NCBI GenBank assembly: GCA_009760855.2
Contig: WPIO01000060.1
Location: 2,354,001-2,418,000, forward strand
DNA from: Cristatella mucedo
Lineage: Eukaryota > Bryozoa > Phylactolaemata > Cristatellidae
Direction: 5' to 3'
Length of the DNA: 64,000 nt
Below the pieces are notes generated by a model that worked only from the letters and a program-made list of their open reading frames with translations, did no database searches and had not been told where the DNA came from. Below, piece by piece: positions 29,926-42,242 of the stretch; positions within the stretch are counted from its first letter, which is position 1, and every line of letters starts with the position of its first letter. The position numbers were made by a program, and so were the translations under genes.

Positions 29926-31165
29926 AGCAGGTTGCACCCTGTTTCCATTCAACCGTTCCTATCAAAGACACTAGAACGAGTCGTGGCACCGAAGCCGAAC
30001 TCATATTGAGAACCTCAAATCTAGCAAGTAAATTCCAGTCTGGTTTTAGAGCTAATCACTCCACCGAGTTGGCATTGCTTTGAGTGTATGTGCCAGGATC
30101 CTGATCGAGGCAAGAGCACTAAGTAGTTGGCATTCAAACCGTCGGAATCTGCTGCTGCAGCAACTGAGAAACCCAATGCTTGCATTGCCAACCTTCGATC
30201 CGAGATTTCGGACAACTTCTTGAAACTAAATTACGATAAAACCAAACTGTTGCTCATAGGACACCTTAAGCGTGTGGCTGGATTAAAAGGCTTGGCTCTT
30301 CTACTAGGTGACGCTGTTGTTCAACCATCACCACGTTCGCCAAATTTAGGTGTAGTTTTCGACAGCTGCCTAAATTTTAAAAGCTTCATTCAGAAGACTG
30401 TTACTGCAGATAGCCATCACATCCGATCCCTATCCAAGATTAGGAGCTGTCTTCCGAAGTGGCTTGCAAAAGACTTAACTAGCTCCTTAGTTCTGCCTCG
30501 GCTTGATTATTGTAGTTCCCTTTTGGCTGCGCTACCAAAAAAGCAACTAGGCCATTGCAGCTGGCTATGAATATTGCTGCAAGGCTAGTTTTCAAGTCCC
30601 GGTGGTTTGACCACGTGTCTCCTTTACTAAAAGAGCTAGGATGGCTGCCGGTTGATCAACGAATAAAGAGGAAAGTTCTTACGCTGACCCACAAGGCCTG
30701 CCACGGCTTGGCACCTTCGTATTTAGCTGAACTGCTGCACCAGTTTCAGCCTTTTCGTTCCCTCGGGTCCTACATGGACAATAAATTAGCTGTTCCAATC
30801 CTCCGCTTAAAAACCGTTGGTGACAGAAGCTTTAGCTCTGCAAGCCCTAGATTGTGGAACTCACTTCCACAATTCTTACGCAACGACAACTACGCTCCTG
30901 CTGCCGACTATGGCTCATCTTTTTCCAGCGGTCCTGAGCTGCTACTTTTCCATGCTACTCACTACCTCAACTGCTCTCCTGTCTCTTCTATGCTTCCCAC
31001 TTTCTCTTTGTTGCGTGAGATAAAAATCTGCTGGCCACCGCATGCGTACCGAAAGCCGCTTAAGCTGTGAGTGGGCTATACAAAACTCTACTGCGTAACA
31101 CCCATATATTCTGAATGGCTTTGCGGAGTTACAGTCGGAGATACATTACATTATATTTACCTTCT
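29926..31165 (+). mobile_element. LINE lineage 2, 3' half
   Basis: Two long frames (30,127-30,570 and 30,555-31,070) encode the reverse transcriptase C-terminus: KLNYDKTKLLLIGHLKRVAG, LPRLDYCSSLLAALP, IAARLVFKSRWFDHVSPLLK, LGWLPVDQRIKRKVLTLTH, FSSASPRLWNSLPQFLRND. The frames shift at about 30,560. This is the cleanest lineage 2 copy here. Confidence 0.88.
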
Positions 31166-32125
31166 CAGAAATGCAGACTTAGGTAGAGTATCTCTGCTTG
31201 TTTTTTCGATCTTTTGGCAGCTTTGGTACTGTGGATCCCCGAGTCTTTTGTCGAGGGCTTCTCATCTCGCCTGGGCATCACTGGCACTGCATTGCAATGC
31301 CTTAAGTTGTTTCTCAGTGCGAGACGCTCGAGTGCTGATGTGAACGGAAAAAGATCGTCCAAGAAACTATTCAAGTATGGGTACCTCAGGGCTCTGAGCT
31401 TTGTCCGGTTACTTTCACGTTTTATACTCTCCCTCTTTCTGACGTGATTGCATGGCACAATCTACGCTTTCACTTCTGTGCAGACGACACTCAGTTGCAC
31501 CTTGACTTTGATCTCTCCCAGCCATCAAGCATGTTGAATTCTCTCAACTCTCGTACTGAATGTATTGATGGAATCCGCTGATGAATGGCTGCAAGCTTTC
31601 TTAAATTGAGTGATGATAAATTCAACTTACTAGTCATGGCAAACTAAGTGTAATTCAGAAATTTGGAAACCTAACACTCAAAATCTGCTCTGCATATCTC
31701 CTGTTGAATCTGCACGAATTCTAGGTATCATCATCTAAGGTGACCTTTTATTAGGCGACCACATCGGCTCCACAATCAAGTCTGCCTACTTTTAGCTTCA
31801 TAACATTGCTAAAATTCGGGCTGGCGTAGAGAGAAAGACTAGATCTCAATTGGTCCATGTTTTTTTAACATCCCGTCTCGACCTTTCTAACTCGCTGCTT
31901 GCTGGCCTACCGGCCTGTGCGATCAGGCTCCTACAGTTGGTGCAAAACTGCAGCTGGGCCTGTCAGCCGTGAACATCAGAGTTTCCATCTCGAACCACGT
32001 CTCGCCGACCTGTACTGGCTCACAGTCGAGTAGCAAATCGACTTCAAGGTTCTGTCACTCACTTTTAGGTTCTTTCATTTTCTGGCTCCAGCCTACCTAT
32101 TAGATCTACTCCCCCCACAGTATAC
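31166..32125 (+). mobile_element. LINE lineage 1, decayed
   Basis: Reverse transcriptase pieces are present, with VWVPQGSELCPV near 31,375, FHFCADDTQLHLDFD near 31,470 and later LNSLNSR. Stops are frequent. The 3' tail is missing. Confidence 0.75.
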
Positions 32126-32199
32126 CGGCAGCCATCCTGCTACCGCCGGCATGGCCACGTGCATCGGCTTTGCACTTGCAAGTCGCTTGCCTCGATTAC

Positions 32200-32305
32200 G
32201 AGGCGAAGGGCCGATATTCGTCGTATGTCTGATGGCATCCGTCATATGGCCGATATCCGTCATATCATCCGTCATATGGCCGATATTCGCAATATGTCAT
32301 ATGTA
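32200..32305 (+). repeat. Imperfect tandem repeat ccgtcatatggccgatat
   Basis: The units ccgtcatatggccgatat and gccgatattcg recur about five times with variants. Confidence 0.6.
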
Positions 32306-32754
32306 TGAGACTATTACTGTCACTAGTGCTGCGCTTGCAGCCGAGTTCAGCCCGAACGAAGAAGCCACTTAACGCCTTTGAAATGATGCCGTACACATTT
32401 AAAATCTTGTAAATCTTTGGGCAAGGTGAGAAAGACTTACCTTAGCCCGTTTCTCGAGTTGACATCAGGTTATAGTGTCTGCAGGACTTGTTTATGCACA
32501 TACCCTGGTGTTTATACTATATCTGCAGAAGCTGGTTCCTGGTAGGATATTCTCAATAATATAAACTCACTTGCGCAATAGTGAGTTGAACCGGTGACCT
32601 TCGCTGGTTTAGGTAGCTGCTCAATGCCTACACCACTTGACGCTCACCAAAGGAAAAACGGCAACGATACAGCTCTCAAAATCTTGCAAGCGACGCTTAC
32701 AGCAGACTAAATTTGGGAAAGTGCAAGGAATCGTCTGTAATAAATAAATATTAG
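32306..32754. other. No recognisable feature
   Basis: Only short frames are present. A short tRNA-like segment near 32,600 is too weak to call. Confidence 0.3.
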
Positions 32755-32915
32755 CATTGTTCAACGGCCTCATTTATAAAGCGGTAGAAGAGCCTTGACG
32801 GCTATTACTCCCACTTGCAGTTAGCTATAAAGTATGGCCCTCTACAGGATTCGAGCTGCGACCTCGATTACTAAGAGCGAGCGCCTTACTTCTTGGGCTA
32901 TCACGGCCCAGTTTA
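32755..32915 (-). mobile_element. SINE family A
   Basis: Reversed: catttataaagcggtagaag, agccttgacggctattact and the degraded box B complement gattcgagctgcgacctc. Confidence 0.65.
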
Positions 32916-32939
32916 TTACGGCCGATATGGCGGATAATA

Positions 32940-33095
32940 TTTAATAATATAATTCATTTGTATAGCGCCGAAAGAGAACTTGATCTCTATTCAGGCGCTT
33001 CGCGTATGCCACAGGGCTTGAGCCCACGACCTCGACCCGACCTTGGTCGGGGTGAGCACCTTAACCACTCGGCCAAACCAGCGAGGCAGATGACT
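32940..33095 (-). mobile_element. SINE family B, full copy
   Basis: Reversed: the tail tatagcgccgaaagagaact, ctctattcaggcgcttcg, box B complement cagggcttgagcccacgac and the head complement caccttaaccactcggccaa. The last matches the A-box region of tRNA-Ser/Leu. Confidence 0.8.
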
Positions 33096-33385
33096 TCCGA
33101 CAGACTTGTTAGCGAGCCTATGCCTTGCTTTCAGGCCGGTGCAGCGCGTTGCTAGGACACTTGCGACAATAGTAGTCCTCCAGAGAGTGTGCTCACTTAC
33201 TACCAAGGCTCACTCGAAATATCTTTCATTCCCTGCCTGGTGCTTGGTTAACTTTTAGGTTCTCTAAACGGTGTTTGTATTTTTTTGTTGCTATGTTGGC
33301 ATCTTGTCGGCCATCCTATGCACAGCAGGAATAGAGCTGGATCTTGAGGGGACCCCAGCGTAGCATTTTGGCCTTAGCCCAGGGC

Positions 33386-33480
33386 TAATAATAATAATAA
33401 CTACATAATAATAGAATACATTTGTCATAGCGCCCTCAGAGAACTCAATCTCTTTTAAGGCATTACGCATTTGCTGTAAA
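33386..33480 (-). mobile_element. LINE lineage 1 3' tail
   Basis: This has (aat)n, then atagcgccctcagagaactc, aatctctttt and aggcattacgcatttgctg. Confidence 0.7.
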
Positions 33481-33485
33481 GGAAG

Positions 33486-33625
33486 CGCGATCGATTGTTA
33501 AGTGGTTAGGGTGCTAGCTCTTCGCGACCTCAATCGTGGGTTCCAGTTGTGCAGTGCGTGATTTTTTATCTGCCACTGCAAGCGGCGGCGATAGCGATTG
33601 GAGGCCTGCCACTTAGTACATAGGA
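33486..33625 (+). mobile_element. SINE family A
   Basis: The head is aagtggttagggtgctagct; box B is degraded (gtgggttccagttg); the body is ccactgcaagcggcggcg. Confidence 0.65.
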
Positions 33626-33879
33626 CTCTTAAATCAGGTGCATTTTGTATAGAGGAACGTTTCGGCAAGTAGCAGGTACCAACAAGCTCATGAAGTTGAA
33701 ATGACGATGTTGACAAGCTCTTGCTACAAACACCTGGGCAGCCACTCGCCAGACCGATCGCTTCGTAAAATGGAGGGTGGCGACAGACCGATCGCTTGCT
33801 TCATATTTTTTGTTTTTCAATTGCTTCACGCTCTGCAAGGGAAAATGGTAAAAGAAAGTCAAGGTTAGCCGACTTAACA

Positions 33880-34022
33880 TTTAAATGGCGGCAGAAGAGC
33901 CTTGTCTGCCATCACTCCGGCTCGCAGCTGGCGAGCGGCAGGGCTGTGCTCACAGTATGTGCTGCAAGGCTCGAACCCACGACCTCGGCCATTCAGTTTG
34001 AGTTGCTTTCCCGGTTAGGCTA
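33880..34022 (-). mobile_element. SINE family A
   Basis: Reversed: ggcggcagaagagccttgtc, box B complement ggctcgaacccacgacctc and an A-box remnant. Confidence 0.6.
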
Positions 34023-34419
34023 ATACCAATGCTGCAGCATCAGGTCTCTTTCTATCATCTTTGCTTTCCTCGTACATTAATTCGTATGTAGGCGAGCGAT
34101 CGCTGTTCCCGACTTTTGTCCGGCACAAATAGGCATGTTTATGGAGGAAGGCCGGCGGAGATCGAGGCACCCCCTTTGGACCCACCCAAAAACCGGTATC
34201 GGGTGGCTTAGCAATTCGACTCCCCCCACCCCACCAGCCTGCTAACGATTGGCCTCTGATAAGGTCCGCTCACCTCCAGCTTATCACGGCTACGCACATA
34301 TCTACAAGAAATAATAACATAATAATGCTTTGTTTGCTGTGGCGAAGCCAGGATTCTTTGGTAGGGGGAAAGCCACGCGGACTGTTGCTATCGAGGCTGG
34401 ACATGCTGAGCACATTTTG

Positions 34420-34720
34420 AGTAATAGGTTTCCCAATTTCTGAGCAACACTAGGTTTTCTCTCAACTAGTAAGTTGGTTTTATCGTCGTTCAGTTTGAGA
34501 AACTCTTTTTCCGCCTAATTTCAAATGCCATCAATGTATGCTTAAAGGAAATTAAAAGAGTTTGCCCAGCGGGAAAGCAGGGATGGATCAAAGCACAAGT
34601 GCAGCTGCGTGTCACATGCATAAAAATGATAGCCTAGACTGCTTAGCGATCCATTGGTAAGAATGAGAGTATAATTCCTGAAACGAAGCGGGCCGAGCAC
34701 CGAACGCTGTGGTTCAGCGA
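34420..34720 (-). mobile_element. LINE lineage 1, small internal fragment
   Basis: On the - strand, reverse transcriptase sequence around the degraded YADD region is recognisable by comparison with 22,380-22,640 (gttttatcgtcgttcagttt; ggatcaaagcacaagtgcag). Confidence 0.7.
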
Positions 34721-35154
34721 CCGCTGCTACTCGCTTTCTCCATCAAGTGCAAGACCTCAGGGACAATCCGAATGCTGCGTTGGCCTATTCTACACGGCTC
34801 CCGAGGTGATAGCAGTGTGATGCATGACGGTACAAGGTGGCACCGAGCCGCCCGACTAGACTTGTAACCGTGCAAGCGGTTGTGACCTGCTGTTCTATCT
34901 CTCCCCGAGTCGCAGTCTCAGTCTCTCCCCGCCTGCCTCAATCCTCCCTCGGTCACCTGTCCACAATTTCTCAGACGCTTCTACTAAATCCTCATGCATC
35001 CCGTCCTCGGGCACGCCCAGCAGCCTACACATCACCATACACCGACAAAAATGTCATTTCCAAAGCATTCCTGTAGTGATAGGTGGCGACTAATCTGCAA
35101 TCTAAATAGCTCTAATTCACAAAACGGGGTTATAAGCCGGACCTTAGCATGTCG
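34721..35154. other. No recognisable feature
   Basis: Pyrimidine-rich host DNA without a clear gene. Confidence 0.3.
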
Positions 35155-36005
35155 GTTGGTTGTCTGCCGTGTGGCAGCGGCTCTAGGCCTGACAGAGGCA
35201 CAGATCGCACCAGAGCCATCGAGGCGGCTCCAGTTCTGACTCTAGGGTACCCTAGTCTGAGCTGGGAACGCAGCGCCCATCACTAGCCACTAGGACACCG
35301 TCGCCGCTGTGGCGGAGGCGGCGGTGTCGGACCGAGCCGCAGCGCCAACTGTCCGAGACATATAGCGGCGTCACTGTCGCAGCCCAATCGTGGATATTCG
35401 GGGATTGAGAAGCGAACGTGGACGCCGGCGGAGCCCTCTCGAGCTCCGATTCCAGCGGCCGACGGCTCTCTTCGACAGACCGGCAGCGTCACTCAGCTCA
35501 AAGTGAATCGTAGCCGTCGTCTTTGGACAGCACGCTGAGCCAGTCAGCGAGACTCGGTTACTGGAAGCAAGCAAGCAGATCAGCGTCGGTCGCGCTGCCA
35601 CGCCCGGGCTCGCCGTTTGCGCTGCGAATGTCGCCGCCGACTCGACTAGGCAGTCGACAGCCATGACGTAGGCGCTCGGGCGTCGGTCCGATTGATTACC
35701 CGAATGCTTTCAACACTACCCCCCCCCCCGGCATATTGCATCCGAGAGCCGTCGTAGCAGCGGGTGCACCCGCTCGCGTGCTGCGGACAAAGCGAGCGCC
35801 GGGCGGATACGAGAGAAGCGAACGCTCGGCCTGGATAGCCCGAGATCCTATCTCGCCGCCAATCGCTCTTACATCACGCTGGCGCAATGGCCCGACGGGC
35901 AGGTCTCGCTCGCGAAGCCACAGGCTTCGCAAATGCCAAAAAAGTGCCCCCAACCGGTTGAGCGATATACAGACCAGGGTTAACATTCCACCGCACGAGT
36001 CCTGA
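35155..36005 (+). repeat. Dispersed direct repeat, copy 1
   Basis: Segments match copy 2 (37,868-38,530) in order: gcggctctaggcctgacaga, gggtaccctagtctgagctg, gctcggttactggaagcaag, gcgagcgccgggcggatac, aatggcccgacgggc and ggcttcgcaaatgcc. The copies differ by many substitutions and indels. The type of element is unknown. Confidence 0.8.
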
Positions 36006-36640
36006 TCTGCTTTGTTCTGTCTCGGCCTGATTATTTTAATTCCCTTTAGGCTGGGCTACCGAAAAAAGCAACTAGGCCACTGCAGACGGCTATGAATGCG
36101 GCTGCAAGGCTAGATTGCAAATCTCCTTGCTAAAAGCTAGGATGGCTGCCGGTTGATCAACAGATACTGAGCAAAGTTCTTAGGCTGCCCTACAAGCCCC
36201 GCCAAGGCTTGGCTCTTCCATGCCTAGCTGAGCTGCTGCACCAGTTTCAGCCTCCTCATGCTCTCTGGTCCTGTAAGGACAATCAATTAGCTGTTCCATT
36301 CCTCCGTTCTAAGACCGTTGGCGACAGAAGCTCTGCAGGTGCTAGACTGTGGAACTCGCTTCCACAATTCTTAGGCAACGACAACTACTCTCCTGCTGCC
36401 GACTATGGCACATCCTTTCCAGCGGTCCTGAGCTGCTACTTCCAAGCTACTCCCTACCTCAGCAGCTCTCCTGACTCTGCTATGCTTCTCACTTTCTCTT
36501 TGTTACGTGAGATGAAGTCTGCAGGCTAGCGAGTGTGAACCGAAAGTTGATGTGAGTTCGCTATATAAAACTCTCCTGCGTAACATCCGCATAGTCTTTG
36601 TGGCTTAGTGGAGTTACAGACGGAGATACATTACAGTACA
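36006..36640 (+). mobile_element. LINE lineage 2, 3' fragment
   Basis: This encodes GARLWNSLPQFLGNDNYSPA with the preceding LAELLHQFQPPHALW. It ends near acagacggagatacattaca. It joins directly to the end of repeat copy 1. Confidence 0.85.
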
Positions 36641-36899
36641 TTACATCGATTGCATTGCGGCCTTTAATGGCTGGACTTTAGTTTCTTATTTTAAAAGTTC
36701 ATAATCCCCGTAAGTTCGGACCCGTTGAAGTTTGATTTTAGTTCGTGGAAAACGTAAGGGCAGACAAGCTACGCAGAGAGATGCTTAGGTTCAAATTCAA
36801 ATTATTGTTGGAAATAAATCTGAATCGGTCTTGGGAAATACTTTAACTTTGTCCTCACATTTCAGGAGTGACTGAAGGATGACTCACTCGCAGATGAAT

Positions 36900-37867
<968 letters not shown>

Positions 37868-38530
37868 ACCTCTGCCGGATGGCGGCGGCTCTAGGCCTGA
37901 CAGAGGCACAGATGCGGCGTAGCGAGCGAGGTGGCTCCAGTCCTGACCTTAGGGTACCGCAGCCTGAGCTGGGAGCGCAGAATGCAGTGCCAGCCACTTG
38001 CACACCAGCCACCGCCGCGGCGTCGGACCTAACGGTAGCTCGAACTGTCCAGACAGGACATCTTGCGGCAGTCCTTCGAACAAAGACTCCGCCGGCGGCG
38101 TCCTTGTTCGCACCGCTCCGTTTCCACGGCCGACGGCTCTGTGCGACCGATCGCCGGCCGGGGTTGCGGCCATCCGCAGAGAATCGTAGCCGCCGTCTTT
38201 GGACAGTACAATAGGCCATTCAGAGAGGCTCGGTTACTGGAAGCAAGCAAGCAGTGGCGGCGGCTAGCACGCCGCCACTCTCGCTCGGGCTCCCGGCAGC
38301 GGTCTGAGCGAGCGCCGGGCGGATACAGGAGGAGCGAACGCACGGCCCTGGGACGCCCGAGGTCGTATCTCGCCTGCAGATCGCGCTTCCATCGAGCTGG
38401 CACAATGGCCCGACGGGCGAATGTTAGGGCGAAGCCGTCGGCTTCGCAAATACCAAAAAAAAAGTGCCCCAGCCGGCTGAGTGATAAATAGAACCGGATT
38501 GACATTCCGTCGCCACTCGAGTACCGATCG
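37868..38530 (+). repeat. Dispersed direct repeat, copy 2
   Basis: Partner of 35,155-36,005, same orientation, about 1.9 kb downstream of its end. Shared blocks run from ggcggctctaggcctgacag to gagtgataaatagaaccgga. Confidence 0.8.
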
Positions 38531-39264
38531 ATTTCGCGGCGGAGCGGAGTGAGCTTCGCCGAGGCGGGTGAGCTTAGCCGCTCGGGTTTTAACGAGTTGA
38601 GGCGATCGCAGTCAGTTTCAACCTGCCTTGGTCGCCTCGAGCGAGCAAGGCGGCGGGCTATCCGAACTCTCCCACCGAAATCGCAGCCGCCGAGGCCGGC
38701 ATGCCGCCTCCACGTGGGCAGCTGAATCAGCCGCTTACATTGACGTGATTTTTTTGTTTTTACCGTTCACTGTCGTCGGTGGCGGTCCCATCAGGCAGAA
38801 ATAAACAAAGCACGAATTGCATTCATTTTCGGAGCAAGCATAGCCACCTTGGTATTGAAATAATGGCTTCGAGAGGAGCATTGCCTGCTCGAACCTGCGG
38901 TCTTAACTGCAGTTTTCGCGTCAAAGAAGCTCCAACCGGGTCTACCCGAAGGGTAGGTGAATACGGAAGCCGTGTCCACTAGCTTAAACAACTTTCGGGG
39001 GGGGGGTAAACCAGGAGAGTTTGACCAATACCGTAGGTGCATTAAGCAAAATTTAGCTCTAAGATCAGTATCCTGATACCAGTGCTGGTTATGTGCACTT
39101 GGAAAATGAAGCCGACTCGAGCTCGGTGTATTTCTTCCCGGGTTCAGGGCGCGGGGTATTTTTATTTCGCCATTTCTTCCGGTTAGGTATTTTGTCCTTG
39201 CATTTTGTCCTCGCGAGAAGTGCTGCAAAGTTCGGCGGAGTACCTAACGGGTGGCTTTGATCAG
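38531..39264. other. No gene identified
   Basis: GC-rich DNA with a G10 run at about 38,997-39,006. No convincing exon. Confidence 0.3.
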
Positions 39265-39435
39265 AGCCGTGCTGGTTTGGCCCGGCGGTTAAGGTGCTCA
39301 CCTTTAACAACCGAGGTAAAGGTGAATGTATTTGATGACAAAGGTCGCGAGGCACGAGCCCCGCGGCACACATTAAGCGACTGTGTGGAGATTAAGTTCT
39401 CCTAGAGCGCTATACAAATGAATTACATTTATTTT
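39265..39435 (+). mobile_element. SINE family B, full copy
   Basis: Head ggtttggcccggcggttaag and gtgctcacctttaacaaccg, box B cacgagccccgcggcac, tail gtggagattaagttctccta and gagcgctatacaaatgaatt. Confidence 0.8.
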
Positions 39436-41613
39436 ATTACCGGGCGCGCGAGTCCCACCCAAGCGCGAAGATGAGACTCGAGCTCGAGACTCTGGCAGGT
39501 CGCAGGTCGAGGACGAGCACAAGAGCGAGAGGCGCTCGAATGCGGAAGGCGCTGTGGAAGGAGGGCGCTCGGGTGCGCCGTCGACCCAATGCGGTCAACT
39601 TGACTAATTTCAAGCGTCAACGGAACGACGAGCGAACCACGATCGAAGAGCAAAGCGCAAGAACGAATCGCAGGACGAACCGGCGAAACTTGTGCTCGCT
39701 GCCTCGAAATCGCCCCACTCGCGCGGGCCGCTGCACGCTTGCGCACGAATCGTCCCGCACTTCGGTGGCAGACGTCTAGGCCGCGAGCGTGATTCGCTCT
39801 CCCACCGCTGCCAGCCAGCCAGCCAGCCGCGGCGACTACGCCGAAAATCCCCGGCAGGGCAACGTAGGCAGTCAAGCCCAAAGAAGGCGCCCCTCACAAA
39901 AGGTGGCTCGCGTTCAAGGGAACGCCGCCCACCCCAGCCCCCACCCGGTATCTCCTTTGTCCTCGTCAAAGGTGTCAACTTGTCTGCTTCTGTTCCGGCC
40001 AATTCCTCCTCGGTTTCGGGAGCCCAGCTGCCCTGTTCAGGCTCCCACACTGGTCGAAGAGCTGCAGCAACCGTGGCTGCAGCAGCAGCAGTAGTCGCCG
40101 ACCTTCTGGCAATCAGTCACTAGTAGCAGCAGCAGTCGCCGACCTCCGGCGACCAGTCACTAACTAGCCAACCAATAGCCGGACTAGACAGGAGTGGATC
40201 CAGTCAGGCTTGTTAGCGCCAGTGCGAGCAGCTGGGGGAGGGGTCGTCAAGAGATTGGCTCTGCTCCCCGTTCGTCTCAGCCGCACGAAGATCTAGGCGT
40301 ATACGCCTGCCACAGCCGATAGCCATCCGGGCGAGAGGCCTCTTGGCGGCCATGCGTAGTAGTGCAGCTTCAGCAGCAGCAGCTCTGCAGGCTGGTTACC
40401 TTGGGAGAAGGCGAGGCTCGACGCTGCCTTTAAACGAGACAAGCTTCGGAGGCCCCGGTAAGCCCGATCCGCTTGGATGCCATTCGCAACTAAGAGCCGG
40501 CATCTATCAGCGTCGACATCGTTCAGTGCACTCTATATCGGTCTGCGTGCCATTAAGCCCTCTGGCTCCTCCTCGGCTCGGAGGCCTGAGCATTTCTGGT
40601 TAGCCTGGTTTCGTCGATGTGGTTGTTACTCTGACCTTCAGGAAGAGGCGAAGCTCAACGTTGGCTACTGACTGAAAATAGATGGTCGGTCGCCGAAGAG
40701 GTGATGAATTGAACGACACCTATTCTACGTTCCACGAGAGAGTACACAGGGACTGTAGCATCTGTGGGGTGTGTACAGGCCGACGAACCGGCAGCTCTTC
40801 CAGAAAGGTAACGTCACGTGCTCGGTCGGCTGATATAGGAATGCTAGATGTTGGCTGTGTTAAACTGAACAATAACACGTGCGGGCTTTGGGCAGGACTA
40901 ACAAACTGTATGTTTATGAACACCAACCGTTATCTTCAGGGTCTTTGACGTGAGTTTTACACGGCCTCCAAGTCACTTTTATACACTGGACCGGGAGTTG
41001 CATTCATCCTGTCTACGATGGAATCACAAACCCGAGGCTCAGTTACAAAATGCCTTGAAAATCTGGAGACGCGAAGCACATGTGTAGCTCGTTTATATGC
41101 TATTGTCATTTTGCCTTAGACGACCATAGTCTGGCAAGTAGGCATCGTTAGTAAGTTAGACTGCAGAAGGGAACCGTTGCTGCCTCACTTACCTAATGTG
41201 AGCATTCGTCGTCAGATCAGCCTGCAGTAAAGGTGCCATTCCACGAGTCTCCAGTAATAAGCCAACCTTCCGAAAGGTACTATAGTCCGCTGGCACTTTT
41301 GAATCACCTTGGCGGTAATCTGTGGGACTCCACTGAGATTACATTAGATATTGCCAATACAAACAGAAACACACCTGGGACGTCTTGAGCATTCACAAAA
41401 TTTCAGCAGACCCAAATGGGATTCACGAAAACACTAAACAAAAACGGCCGATCAGGCGACTTAACCTGGTCACACTTATTTGACTGGATAATAAACGTAA
41501 GTCATGTCCAATCCAGTAGTCGGCGATAGCTTCCTGCATTTCTGCCGCCCCCAAATCAAACCAGAAGCATTCAGTCGGGCATTGACATCCAGACAGACAG
41601 CATGATCTCTCGA
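39436..41613. other. GC-rich, CpG-dense stretch, no gene fixed
   Basis: Frames of about 100-150 codons overlap on both strands from 39,430 to 40,120 and none has domain features. The CpG density suggests a promoter region or CpG island. A CAG-type run (gcagcagcagcagta) lies near 40,078-40,132. Confidence 0.3.
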
Positions 41614-41631
41614 CCGAGAGAGAGAGAGAGA

Positions 41632-41679
<48 letters not shown>

Positions 41680-41686
41680 GAGACAG
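41614..41686. repeat. (GA)n microsatellite
   Basis: GA run with a single ATGG interruption near 41,632. Confidence 0.95.
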
Positions 41687-42242
41687 GAAAAAAGAGCTGC
41701 ACCGTGCTCTACTCAGCGAAGAAGTTTAACAAACGCTCGTCGCTATTTCTTTTTAAGGTCGCTGAAAACGCTCTCCCATACACAGACTAGCGACGACGCA
41801 GACAGACTATCTGGGACATTCCCTTCGTAACGTCCTCACGACTGGGAAACTATTTGGAAAAAAATTCCAAATAAAGGAGACGGATAATAACACGAACGTT
41901 TTTGCAAACAAACTATGTTAACTATTAATCTTGAGCAACATTGTCTCTGGAAAACTTCTTTGGGAGGGACGGCAACAATGTGTGCCACATTTTGGCCATG
42001 CCATAATAGCGAGGACCACAAGAAAGATCTACATGTGTATACATAAATGGAGAGAGAGGGAGAGTGGTATCAATGGTAGTAAGTAAACTCGCCTAGCTCG
42101 AAGCCACCGCATCCTGCTGCCGCTGCGGCATGCTTCGGTTAGACGATTGTGTTCAATAGTCAGCGACAACAAGGTGAGCCTGGCAGCGACGCCTTTCGCC
42201 GGCAGACGGTCGAAAGTCGCGTCGGGCAAGGGATCGGCGATC

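Noticed and set aside
32306-32754. Possible further SINE near 32,600
   Set aside because: Only a weak similarity to a box B region; no body or tail.
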